The notes under the pieces: model-generated
Seen by the model: only the letters and a program-made list of their open reading frames with translations
Told to the model about the DNA's origin: nothing
Databases searched by the model: none
Position numbers and translations under genes: made by a program
In this document: piece by piece, positions 1-6,549 of the stretch
Layout: each line of letters opens with the position of its first letter
Position numbering within the stretch: the stretch's first letter is position 1
Source: Deltaproteobacteria bacterium
GTDB lineage: Bacteria > Desulfobacterota > Anaeroferrophillalia > Anaeroferrophillales > Tharpellaceae
Direction: 5' to 3'
Assembly (NCBI GenBank): GCA_030633185.1
Contig: DAOVTG010000136.1
Span: 1-6,849, forward strand
DNA length: 6,849 bases

Positions 1-210
1 ACTACATGTATGGTCTCGCGCCTGAAAAACCACAACATCTTGTATATCGAAATTTTTACTTAGCCATCCCGTGACTTTTTACGAGGGCATCAATAGTTAT
101 TAACTAGCGAACCTCTATCACAAAATAATCGATAGGATAGTAAAATACTTTAAGAAAAATTACCAGCAAGATTTAATCCTGTCGTAACTTCCAAGTAACT
201 GCTTTTTAGC

Positions 211-265
211 CACAGACCCACACGGACTCACACAGACAAAAGGCTTTAGTCTGTGAGAGTCCGTG
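211..265. repeat. Imperfect 10-bp tandem repeats forming one arm of a 17-bp hairpin
   Basis: Three imperfect 10-bp units, CACAGACCCA, CACGGACTCA and CACAGACAAA, follow one another at 211-240. The second and third units (221-237) are inverted at 249-265 with one mismatch in 17 bp (A230 against A256). A short loop separates the arms, and three further A-T pairs can form inside it. No T-run follows on either strand, so this is not a standard intrinsic terminator. It could still act as a 3' end stabiliser for the queE transcript, or be a dispersed intergenic repeat. The structure is read directly from the sequence; its role is inference. Confidence 0.75.
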
Positions 266-363
266 GCCAATTTAAAAAAGCGACATTACGTACTTCTAAA
301 TATGTGGCCGCAGCGGCGGTCCGAAGGCGCTATTCAGGTGCCTCTGCAAAACTGCCGGGATTG

Positions 364-410
364 GGGGTCATTGCTGGTACAAGGTGCGTTAGCACCCCAG
401 CTTTGACCCC
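364..410. repeat. Nested inverted repeat (cruciform or RNA hairpin)
   Basis: Three perfect arm pairs are nested: GGGGTCA (364-370) with TGACCCC (404-410), GCTGG (373-377) with CCAGC (397-401), and GGTGC (383-387) with GCACC (392-396). The apical loop is GTTA. A TT/TT internal loop separates the first two stems, and a 5-nt one-sided bulge (TACAA) separates the second and third. In total 17 base pairs form within 47 nt. There is no adjacent U-tract. The compact, GC-rich fold about 110 nt downstream of queE suggests a structured 3' region, a small RNA or a repeat remnant; which of these is not known. Confidence 0.7.
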
Positions 411-517
411 GTTTATGGGAGCGAAGCAATGTTCGCCGCCATTTGCTGTAGCTTTATAGTGGGAACCTGAGTAGTTACATCCTGTCAATCATTTTCACTA
501 CAGATTGTAATGCTTTA

Positions 518-1165
518 TCAACGGCCCCGATCACAATCCGGCCACAGTAAAGTATGCAACTGAAGCTGGAGACGAGCTCGAACCCGATGTTCAAGCATCA
601 ACTCGGCCAGGATTGCGGGTTTGAAAGATGTAACTACGGGACTGAAAATAATTTCTTTGGACTTTGATTTTAGCAGGTGATGTTTTATGAAGTCGAGGCT
701 CCAAAAGAAATCGGCCTCGTCGACCAAAACAAATTTGACTTGATGGTGAGGTTGAAGAAGAGGTAAATTGGGAAAGTGAAAACTTTCGGCCATGCCGCTG
801 CCCGGGGTTTTGATATCGATAATCAGGTGGGTCCGGTAGTCAAGGGGACTGATATCGAAAGAGCCGTTGGTCTCGACCAGAACCGTGTAATCCAACTCCA
901 GCAGTTGCCTGACCAATTTAGGAGTCTCTTTTTGCAGTAGAGGCTCACCCCCGGTCAACTCAACCAACGGCACCTTAAAGCCTGAGACCCGCTCCACGAT
1001 CTCCTTAATAGAGACTTTTTCGCCATCGCTAGCGGTTCGTGCATAGCCCGTGTCACAATAACAACAATCAAGATTACAACCGGCCAGACGGACAAAAACA
1101 CAGGGAAGTCCAACAAACGTGGACTCCCCTTGAAGACTGCAAAATATCTCGCTCAAGCTGAGCAT
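518..1165 (-). CDS. queE: 7-carboxy-7-deazaguanine synthase (radical SAM)
   Basis: QueE converts 6-carboxytetrahydropterin to 7-carboxy-7-deazaguanine, the committed ring contraction in queuosine biosynthesis, in the cytosol. The 215-residue protein starts with the family's typical LSEIFCSLQGES segment (about 4-15). It carries the radical SAM cluster cysteines C30, C34 and C37 (CNLDCCYC), an ELTGGEPLLQ glycine motif (69-78), ETNGS (98-102) and DIKTPGSG (117-124). It ends with a QLHTLLWPDCDRGR tail (202-215) typical of QueE, so it looks full length. The ATG at 1165 was chosen because homologues begin here. The frame is open for 28 more codons upstream, but these lie inside secF. The start is 4 nt after the secF stop and has a poor Shine-Dalgarno, which suggests translational coupling to secF. 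C35 is an extra cysteine within the cluster motif. A role in 7-deazaguanine DNA modification is possible for the family, but tgt and queA nearby argue for queuosine. Confidence 0.94.
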   Translation of the reverse strand: MLSLSEIFCSLQGESTFVGLPCVFVRLAGCNLDCCYCDTGYARTASDGEKVSIKEIVERVSGFKVPLVELTGGEPLLQKETPKLVRQLLELDYTVLVETNGSFDISPLDYRTHLIIDIKTPGSGMAESFHFPNLPLLQPHHQVKFVLVDEADFFWSLDFIKHHLLKSKSKEIIFSPVVTSFKPAILAELMLEHRVRARLQLQLHTLLWPDCDRGR

Positions 1166-1169
1166 AGCA

Positions 1170-2072
1170 CTACTTTTTTTTCGGCTGCATCGAGATAACC
1201 ACAGGACTGGCGATAAAAATCGACGAATAAGTACCGACCAAAACCCCAATAATCATGGCAAAGGCGAAATCATGAATCACACCGCCGCCGAGAAAAAAGA
1301 GACTAACCAGAACCAACATGGTGGTTAACGAGGTTAATATCGTCCGACTGATAGTCTGGTTGATTGAACGGTTGACAGTCCCGATAAAATCAAGTTTACC
1401 GGAGCCTTTCATGTTTTCTCGAATCCGGTCGTAGACGACAATCGTATCATTTAGAGAGTAACCGACAATTGCTAAAAGAGCGGCGACGATCGGCAGGGAA
1501 AACTCCTTATTGAGCAGAGCAAAGACCCCGACCGTAATCATCACATCATGAGCCAGGGCAACAATCGCTCCCAGAGCAAAACGAAACTCGAAACGCAAGG
1601 TGATATAGATCAAAATACCGATCATGGCATAAAGAATCGCCAGCATTCCTTGACGCCGAAGATCCTTACCAACCTTAGGGCCAACCATTTCGACCCGCCG
1701 GATATCAACATTTTCAGACCCGAAAACTTCGTCCAAAACCACCTTGATCTCGTCCGAAAGACCGACCAAATCAGTTTTTGACTTCTCCACCCGAATCAGA
1801 AATTCATGGGCCTCTTCATCCTCAAACTGCTGGATTGAAACATCACCCATATCAACCCCAGCCAAGGCTTGGCGTAGTTCATCGGATCCGACATCGTTAG
1901 CAAAGCGAACCTGAACCATGGTTCCTCCGGCGAAATCGATACCGTAGTTAAGTCCGCCGCGAACCATTAATGAAGCCAGACCGACAAGAATGGCAATTGC
2001 GGAAACAATCATAAAAAGACGACGTTTGCCGATAAAATCGACGTTCATCTTATCTGAATTAAAAAACTGCAT
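1170..2072 (-). CDS. secF: Protein translocase subunit SecF
   Basis: SecF is an inner-membrane RND-superfamily protein that works with SecD to draw preproteins out of SecYEG using the proton motive force. The 300-residue sequence has the expected layout. A first membrane helix (about 18-36) is followed by the GIDFAGGT motif (44-51), a periplasmic domain to about 130, the VGPKVGKDL motif (130-138), and five more helices. These include the conserved GYSLNDTIVVYDRIREN stretch (204-220), where D209 and the following R/E residues lie in the family's proton-path region. The length is normal. The start at 2072 is supported by GGAGAG 7 nt upstream; a second Met at residue 9 lacks such support. It lies 20 nt after secD. 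The gene ends in three lysine codons forming an A8G run directly before the TAG stop. Confidence 0.97.
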   Translation of the reverse strand: MQFFNSDKMNVDFIGKRRLFMIVSAIAILVGLASLMVRGGLNYGIDFAGGTMVQVRFANDVGSDELRQALAGVDMGDVSIQQFEDEEAHEFLIRVEKSKTDLVGLSDEIKVVLDEVFGSENVDIRRVEMVGPKVGKDLRRQGMLAILYAMIGILIYITLRFEFRFALGAIVALAHDVMITVGVFALLNKEFSLPIVAALLAIVGYSLNDTIVVYDRIRENMKGSGKLDFIGTVNRSINQTISRTILTSLTTMLVLVSLFFLGGGVIHDFAFAMIIGVLVGTYSSIFIASPVVISMQPKKK

Positions 2073-2079
2073 AAAGTAG

Positions 2080-2085
2080 CTCTCC
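2080..2085 (-). promoter_or_regulatory. Shine-Dalgarno of secF
   Basis: GGAGAG on the minus strand sits 7 nt before the ATG at 2072. It lies within the 20-nt gap after the secD stop and decides in favour of Met1 over Met9 as the secF start. Confidence 0.8.
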
Positions 2086-2092
2086 AGGGTTG

Positions 2093-3685
2093 TTAAATAC
2101 TAAGTTTTTTCAAAGGGTTCCGCTCGGCAACTATATCAAATACCAGACGAGTCACAAAAATCGCCGTATAAAGACTGGAAACAATCCCTAAAGAAAGGGT
2201 CACCGCAAAACCTTTAATCGGCCCGGTACCATATTGATAAAGAACAATGGCGGCAATCAAGGTCGTGACATTGGCATCCATGATGGTCAGAAAAGCTTTA
2301 CCATAGCCGCTCTCAATTCCAGCCCTGGGAGTTTTACCAAAACGCAACTCTTCACGTATGCGCTCAAAAATCAAGACATTGGCATCAACCGCCATACCAA
2401 TGGTCAGAACAATACCGGCGATTCCCGGCAAGGTCAGAGCTGCCTGAGCCAGAGCCAGGATACTCATAATGAAAAGCAGATTTAAGACCAGGGCCAGATT
2501 CGCCACCAGTCCACTCAGACGGTAATAAATCACCATGAAAACTACAACCAGAAGAAAACCAACCACCATCGAAACAAAACCGTTACGAATCGAATCACGC
2601 CCCAAAGAAGGTCCGACGGCCCGCTGTTCAAGAATCTGAATTGGTGCCGGTAAGGCCCCGGCCCTAAGTACAATCGCCAGATCGTGGGCCTCTTTGGCCG
2701 TAAAACGACCGCTGACCTGAGCCTGGCCGCCGGAGATCCGTTCCTGAATCACGGGGGCTGAATAGACATTATTATCAAGAATAATGGCCAGCCGGCGCTT
2801 GACACTGGCGGCCGTTATCTTATCGAAAAGTTTGGCCCCTTGGGAGTTGAATTCCAAAGAGACATAAGGCTCGCCAAACTGGCTGTTAAAACGGACATTG
2901 GCATTGGAAATATACTCACCCGTCATCAAGCTCTTCTTTTCGAGAACATAGGGACGTCTGCTGATGACCGCATTGGTTTCCGGATCGCGAGTCTGTTCAT
3001 ATAGAACTTCGAGATTATTACCCAGTTCGGCAACCGTAATTTTGGTCGGGTCAAACTGGTCATTAACCAGTTTAAACTCCAACAGGGCGGTTTTGCCGAT
3101 CAGATCGATCGCCCGTCGGGTATCCTTGATCCCGGGCAATTGAACCAGAATCCGGTTGTTAGCTTGTACCCTGATTTCCGGTTCAGCCACACCAAACTGG
3201 TCAATCCGGTTACGCATGGTCTCAACCGCCTGGTCAAGCGCCAGCTTTTCTATTCGATCTTGATCTTTTTCACTCACCAGATAGTGAATAACCGGACCTT
3301 GAGTTGACATGTGCTCCCAGGCCGGGACCCGCTCTTCGAGAAAAGTCTGTAGATGTTCAAGCTCGCTGGCATCTTCAAGTATGAACTTCACGGTTCCGGT
3401 CTCGGTTTGGGTAACCTCTAAAACCTTGATTTTCTCTTCAAGCAACATGCGCTTGACGCTGTCGGTCATCCGATCGGTCGAAACATGCATGGCTTTTTCA
3501 ACATCGACTTCCATAAGAAGATGAATACCACCTTGCAAATCAAGTCCTAAATGAATTTTTTCCGTCGGAAAAATATTTCCCCACCAGCCAGGAACTTTGC
3601 CGCTCATGGTTGGGAAAAGATAGATCAGGGCCAAAACGACGCTTACCAAAACAATCGCCAGCCGCAGTTTAACACTCTTAATCAT
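2093..3685 (-). CDS. secD: Protein translocase subunit SecD
   Basis: SecD is the larger partner of SecF in the SecDF-YajC complex, which completes Sec-dependent export across the inner membrane. The 530-residue protein has an N-terminal membrane helix (about 8-26) and LGLDLQGGIHLL (46-57). A large periplasmic region follows, with the TMRNRIDQFGVAEPEIR block (156-172) and LPGIKDTRRA (183-192), then ISGGQAQVSG (317-326) and RAGALPAP (341-348). The C-terminal five-helix RND domain runs from about 366 and includes the TIGMAVDANVLIFERIREE motif (428-446), whose D434 belongs to the proton-conduction motif. The P1 head region is complete and the length is usual for the family. The ATG at 3685 has GGAG about 10 nt upstream, a slightly long spacing. 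It is 71 nt from yajC and 20 nt from secF. Confidence 0.98.
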   Translation of the reverse strand: MIKSVKLRLAIVLVSVVLALIYLFPTMSGKVPGWWGNIFPTEKIHLGLDLQGGIHLLMEVDVEKAMHVSTDRMTDSVKRMLLEEKIKVLEVTQTETGTVKFILEDASELEHLQTFLEERVPAWEHMSTQGPVIHYLVSEKDQDRIEKLALDQAVETMRNRIDQFGVAEPEIRVQANNRILVQLPGIKDTRRAIDLIGKTALLEFKLVNDQFDPTKITVAELGNNLEVLYEQTRDPETNAVISRRPYVLEKKSLMTGEYISNANVRFNSQFGEPYVSLEFNSQGAKLFDKITAASVKRRLAIILDNNVYSAPVIQERISGGQAQVSGRFTAKEAHDLAIVLRAGALPAPIQILEQRAVGPSLGRDSIRNGFVSMVVGFLLVVVFMVIYYRLSGLVANLALVLNLLFIMSILALAQAALTLPGIAGIVLTIGMAVDANVLIFERIREELRFGKTPRAGIESGYGKAFLTIMDANVTTLIAAIVLYQYGTGPIKGFAVTLSLGIVSSLYTAIFVTRLVFDIVAERNPLKKLSI

Positions 3686-3756
3686 CAGTTAGTTGCTCCA
3701 AATTATTCTAAGGAGGTTGTCTTTAATTAAAAACCGGAAGAGAGCCCGAAAGAGTC

Positions 3757-4083
3757 TCAGTTTTCACTCTTGATAACCGACATAATCTGTCCGCGGGCGA
3801 CCTTAACTCTAACCTTTTCAGCCACTTCAACCGTGACAAAGGTATCGGCAACATTAGTAATCCGTCCCATCATACCGCCGGCAGTCACCACCTCATCACC
3901 CCGCTTCAAATTGGCCAGCAACGCCTTATGCTCCTTCTGGCGTTTCTGTTGCGGCCTGATCAGCAGAAAATAGAAGATTACAAACATCAAAATCAATGGT
4001 AGAAATGATTTGAGTCCTTCCATTCCACCGGCAACTCCACCACCTATACCACCCTGACCCATCGCAAATGCTACACCTAACAT
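3757..4083 (-). CDS. yajC: Preprotein translocase subunit YajC
   Basis: YajC is a small single-pass membrane protein that associates with SecDF and the YidC/SecYEG holotranslocon. It is usually not essential. The 108-residue product has a Gly-rich N-terminus (10-20), one membrane helix (about 26-43, SFLPLILMFVIFYFLLI) and the characteristic RPQQKRQKEHK basic stretch (43-53). The conserved GDEVVTAGGMMGRI segment (62-75) and a C-terminal beta-rich domain follow. These features and the length fit the family well. The start at 4083 is fixed by a strong AAGGAG 6 nt upstream. The gene follows tgt after a 259-nt gap containing a long inverted-repeat element, so it may be expressed partly apart from queA-tgt. 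Confidence 0.96.
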   Translation of the reverse strand: MLGVAFAMGQGGIGGGVAGGMEGLKSFLPLILMFVIFYFLLIRPQQKRQKEHKALLANLKRGDEVVTAGGMMGRITNVADTFVTVEVAEKVRVKVARGQIMSVIKSEN

Positions 4084-4089
4084 ATAATT

Positions 4090-4095
4090 CTCCTT
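4090..4095 (-). promoter_or_regulatory. Shine-Dalgarno of yajC
   Basis: AAGGAG on the minus strand is 6 nt before the ATG at 4083, the best ribosome binding site in the window. It begins only about 10 nt from the end of the inverted-repeat arm at 4105, so folding of that repeat in the mRNA would leave the site exposed next to the stem. Confidence 0.85.
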
Positions 4096-4104
4096 CTAAA
4101 TATT

Positions 4105-4272
4105 TAGTGCGCGACCGAAAACCGCCAATTTCCCCGATTGCGGCGTTAGGCTCAAATTTTAATCCTCGGAATACTTAATGTATGCCTGTGGTTAAAATCT
4201 TGACCAACGGGAATGCTGGCAGTGCGCCTGCCTTGCACTCAAGAAAATTGTCAGGTTTTCGGTCAGGCACTA
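4105..4272. repeat. 168-bp element bounded by about 28-bp imperfect inverted repeats
   Basis: The left arm (4105-4131) and right arm (4245-4272) are reverse complements. TAGTGC pairs with GCACTA (6/6), then come two mismatches, then GACCGAAAACC pairs with GGTTTTCGGTC (11/11). A one-base length difference follows, then CAATTT pairs with AAATTG (6/6). If the ends are taken as AGTGC and GCACT, the element is flanked on both sides by ATTT (4102-4105 and 4272-4275), a possible 4-bp target duplication. The interior of about 113 bp has no ORF. Two readings fit: a MITE-like non-autonomous insertion between tgt and yajC, or a long stem closing a structured yajC leader. The repeats are seen directly; the interpretation is inference. 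Confidence 0.75.
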
Positions 4273-4293
4273 TTTAAGATTAAAAACAAAAAA

Positions 4294-4302
4294 ATTATCA
4301 CA
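4294..4302 (-). promoter_or_regulatory. Candidate extended -10 promoter for yajC-secD-secF-queE
   Basis: The minus strand reads TGTGATAAT, an extended -10 form (TG, one base, then GATAAT, 5 of 6 matches to TATAAT). No good -35 is seen at the normal distance. Transcription from here would give a yajC leader of about 200 nt containing the whole inverted-repeat element. The surrounding sequence is very T-rich, so a chance match is quite possible. Confidence 0.3.
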
Positions 4303-4310
4303 AAAACCAT

Positions 4311-4340
4311 AAAAAAAAGGCCACACCAAAATCAGGGCTT
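4311..4340 (-). terminator. Weak intrinsic terminator candidate after tgt
   Basis: On the minus strand AAGCCC (4340-4335) can pair with GGCCTT (4322-4317) with one C-C mismatch. Eight Ts follow (4318-4311, partly in the stem). It lies immediately after the tgt stop. The stem is short, so termination would be partial at best and read-through into yajC is likely. Confidence 0.3.
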
Positions 4341-4342
4341 TC

Positions 4343-5458
4343 TCATTCAGGGCTCTTGTAATCCGCCAAAAAAGAGTCTTTAAAGCGCTGAAATTCGCCG
4401 CTGGCGAGGGCTTCGCGCATCCCGTACATTAATTTATGGTAAAAACGCAAGTTATGAATCGTGGCCAGCACCGAAGATAAAATCTCTTTAGCCATAAAGA
4501 GATGCCTGAGATAAGCCCGGCTGAAGTTACAGCAGGTATAACAGTCGCAACCGGCATCGATAGGCTCTTGATCTTCACGAAAACGGGCTTGTTTAATCGA
4601 AAGCGGCCCGTAACTGGTAAAATACATCCCGTTACGAGCATTCCGGGTCGGCATCACACAATCAAACATATCGAGACCGGCAGCCACGGCTACCAGCAGA
4701 TCCTCCGGGGTTCCCACTCCCATTAAATAGCGCGGAGCTTCTTCCGGCAGAAGAGAACCAAACTCATTGACCACATCATACATGGCCGACGGCCCCTCCC
4801 CGACACTCAATCCACCGAGAGCATAACCATCAAAACCAACATCCACGGTTTTATCAAGGCTTAATCTACGTAAATCAGGATAAGTACTACCCTGAATAAT
4901 CCCAAAAAGCAGATTATCAGAACGTTGCCGAGCCTGTTTTGAACGCTCGGCCCAACGGGCCGTCAATTCCAGCGAATCAAGGGCCTCTTTAGGGGTCGCC
5001 GGATAGGGCGTACACTCATCAAAAGCCATGATAATATCAGCCCCTAAAGCCTCCTGAATGGCAATTGACGATTCCGGCGTCAAATGATGTGTGCTACCAT
5101 CGATAGGTGAGCGAAAGGTCACCCCCCCCTCTTCAATACGCCGCAAAGAAGAGAGGGAAAAAACCTGAAAACCGCCGCTGTCGGTCAGAATCGGCCGGGA
5201 CCAACCCATAAATTTATGAACCCCGCCCAACTTTTCAATCAGATCGTGTCCCGGCCGCAAAAAAAGATGATAGGTATTGGCCAGAACAATCTGGGCCTCA
5301 ACCTCCTCTTCGAGTTGCTTCGGGGTTAAACCTTTGACCGTTGCCTTGGTTCCAACCGGCATAAAACACGGGGTCTCGATAATCCCGTGCGCGGTCGTAA
5401 TCCGCCCCCGCCGAGCGTAACCATCGAGCTCCCTATTGATAACCTGAAAAGCACTCAT
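4343..5458 (-). CDS. tgt: tRNA-guanine(34) transglycosylase
   Basis: Bacterial Tgt exchanges guanine at the wobble position of GUN-anticodon tRNAs (Asp, Asn, His, Tyr) for preQ1. The 371-residue protein shows the TIM-barrel family motifs in order: TDSGGFQVFSL (92-102, with the catalytic-pocket D93), MAFDECTPY (144-152, D147 for base recognition), ALGGLSVGEG (213-222) and MFDCVMPTRNARNG (264-277). D266 is the expected nucleophile. The zinc ligands C304, C306 and C309 with H335 have the spacing of the Zymomonas enzyme. The length is standard. The ATG at 5458 overlaps the queA stop (ATGA), without a clear Shine-Dalgarno, so translation is probably coupled to queA. An 8-G homopolymer spans codons 110-113. 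All catalytic residues are present. Confidence 0.98.
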   Translation of the reverse strand: MSAFQVINRELDGYARRGRITTAHGIIETPCFMPVGTKATVKGLTPKQLEEEVEAQIVLANTYHLFLRPGHDLIEKLGGVHKFMGWSRPILTDSGGFQVFSLSSLRRIEEGGVTFRSPIDGSTHHLTPESSIAIQEALGADIIMAFDECTPYPATPKEALDSLELTARWAERSKQARQRSDNLLFGIIQGSTYPDLRRLSLDKTVDVGFDGYALGGLSVGEGPSAMYDVVNEFGSLLPEEAPRYLMGVGTPEDLLVAVAAGLDMFDCVMPTRNARNGMYFTSYGPLSIKQARFREDQEPIDAGCDCYTCCNFSRAYLRHLFMAKEILSSVLATIHNLRFYHKLMYGMREALASGEFQRFKDSFLADYKSPE

Positions 5459-6516
5459 TTATAAATCAACATGGCATCGCCATAGCTGTAAAACCTGAAC
5501 TCAAGTTCGAGAGCCCGATGGTAAGCCGCCATCATAGTTTCCCGACCGGCAAAAGCGGAAACCAACATCATCAGGGTAGAGGCCGGCAGATGAAAATTGG
5601 TAAGCATGACATCAACCAAGCGAAACTCATAACCGGGATAGATAAAAAGATCACACATCCCCGAAGAGTCCCCGGTGGCGGCATAATACTCTAAGGCGCG
5701 GGTTACCGTAGTGCCGACCGCAACAATCCGCCCCTTTGTCTCTTTAACTCGATTAATAGTATCAAGGGTAGTTTTCGGAATTTGAAAATACTCTTCATGA
5801 ATCCGGTGTTCTTCGACCTTTTGACAACGCACCGGAGCAAAGGTGCCAAGTCCGACATGCAGGGTTAAAAAAGCTGTTTCCACACCTTTTTCATGGAGTG
5901 CGGCAAGCAACTCTTTGGTAAAATGAAGTCCGGCCGTCGGAGCCGCCACGGCCCCGGAGGCTGCGGCATCGGCATAGACCGTCTGATAAGTCTGTCGATC
6001 ATCGCTTTCCGGCTGCCGTTTTATATAGGGTGGCAGTGGAACTTGTCCAACCTTCTCGATGGCCGCGTTGACACTTTTGCCGACCTCAACTTCCAACTCC
6101 AACAAACCGGGATCAACCCCCGAAGGCTCAACGACCCGACCTCCAAGTCCTGAACCAAAATCCAGTTTCTGACCGCTGCGTAATCTTTTTGAAGACTTAA
6201 AAAGAGCTCGCCAAAAAGCCCGGTGACCGGATTCCCCGTCCGCACCTAAGATTCCAGTTACGGATCGCACCAGGAAAGCTTCGACCTGACCACCACTCTC
6301 TTTGCGGCCCAGCAAACGGGCCGGAATAACCTTCGTATCGTTGAGAACCAGAAGGTCACCGGACCTAAGATGCTGACCCAGATCACAAAAGAGCCCATCA
6401 CTAAAGACCCGACCGTAGCGCTTGACCTGCAACAATCGGGACTGATCTCTGCACGACAAAGGGTATTGAGCGATACGTTCATCCGGCAATTTGTAATCAA
6501 ATAAAGCAACATCCAT
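5455..6516 (-). CDS. queA: S-adenosylmethionine:tRNA ribosyltransferase-isomerase
   Basis: QueA transfers and isomerises the ribose of S-adenosylmethionine onto preQ1 in tRNA, giving epoxyqueuosine, the step after Tgt. Numbered from the ATG at 6516, the 353-residue protein begins with the typical FDYKLPDERIAQYPL (6-20). It then shows LVLNDTKVIPARLLG (56-70), YQTVYA (177-182), the strongly conserved GAVAAPTAGLHFT (188-200), HVGLGTFAPVR (220-230), HRIHEEYF (237-244), GTTVTRALE (268-276) and DVMLTNFHLPASTLMMLVSA (302-321), and ends in YGDAMLIYK. An in-frame GTG at 6537 would add 7 residues. The ATG was preferred because homologues start next to the FDY motif, and neither site has a strong Shine-Dalgarno. 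The gene overlaps tgt by 4 nt and heads the cluster in this window. Confidence 0.97.
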   Translation of the reverse strand: MDVALFDYKLPDERIAQYPLSCRDQSRLLQVKRYGRVFSDGLFCDLGQHLRSGDLLVLNDTKVIPARLLGRKESGGQVEAFLVRSVTGILGADGESGHRAFWRALFKSSKRLRSGQKLDFGSGLGGRVVEPSGVDPGLLELEVEVGKSVNAAIEKVGQVPLPPYIKRQPESDDRQTYQTVYADAAASGAVAAPTAGLHFTKELLAALHEKGVETAFLTLHVGLGTFAPVRCQKVEEHRIHEEYFQIPKTTLDTINRVKETKGRIVAVGTTVTRALEYYAATGDSSGMCDLFIYPGYEFRLVDVMLTNFHLPASTLMMLVSAFAGRETMMAAYHRALELEFRFYSYGDAMLIYK

Positions 6517-6549
6517 GAACTTCAGCTCTAGTCCCACAACATCATCTGA

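Larger units (their letters stand above)
1..517. other. Intergenic region downstream of queE, no convincing gene
   Basis: This stretch lies after the queE stop codon and holds no ORF that I can recognise. The first 200 bases are AT-rich. About 280-450 is visibly richer in GC and dense in short inverted repeats. Two strong secondary structures (221-265 and 364-410) are listed separately. No hairpin followed by a clear U-tract is seen on the minus strand, so the operon's transcription terminator is not identified. A GTG-initiated ORF at 253-459 on the plus strand begins inside the first hairpin, has no ribosome binding site and gives a low-complexity Ala/Arg-rich product, so it was not called. 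Short open stretches at positions 1-74 could be the end of something outside the window, but nothing supports this. Confidence 0.6.

Noticed and set aside
253..459. Plus-strand 68-codon ORF downstream of queE
   Set aside because: It begins with GTG inside the right arm of a hairpin, has no Shine-Dalgarno, gives an Ala/Arg-rich product without recognisable family and runs through other hairpins.
1166..1249. N-terminal extension of queE by 28 codons
   Set aside because: The extra codons lie inside the conserved end of secF, and QueE proteins start at the LSEIF segment right after the ATG at 1165.
1548..1781. Plus-strand ORFs antisense to secF, secD, tgt and queA (for example 1548-1781, 2234-2485, 5893-6153)
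   Set aside because: They are shadows of well-conserved minus-strand genes, with no ribosome sites and no recognisable products.
3711..3716. AGGAGG on the plus strand in the yajC-secD gap
   Set aside because: The only following start is a TTG with no spacing and about 18 codons, on the strand opposite to every gene here; it is a chance Shine-Dalgarno match.
4145..4151. GTTAGGC resembling an integron attC core
   Set aside because: No matching RYYYAAC partner is found at the right distance and orientation, and no integrase or cassette genes are present.
6517..6537. GTG at 6537 as the queA start
   Set aside because: It would add seven residues not typical of QueA before the FDY motif and has no better ribosome site than the ATG at 6516; it remains a minor alternative.
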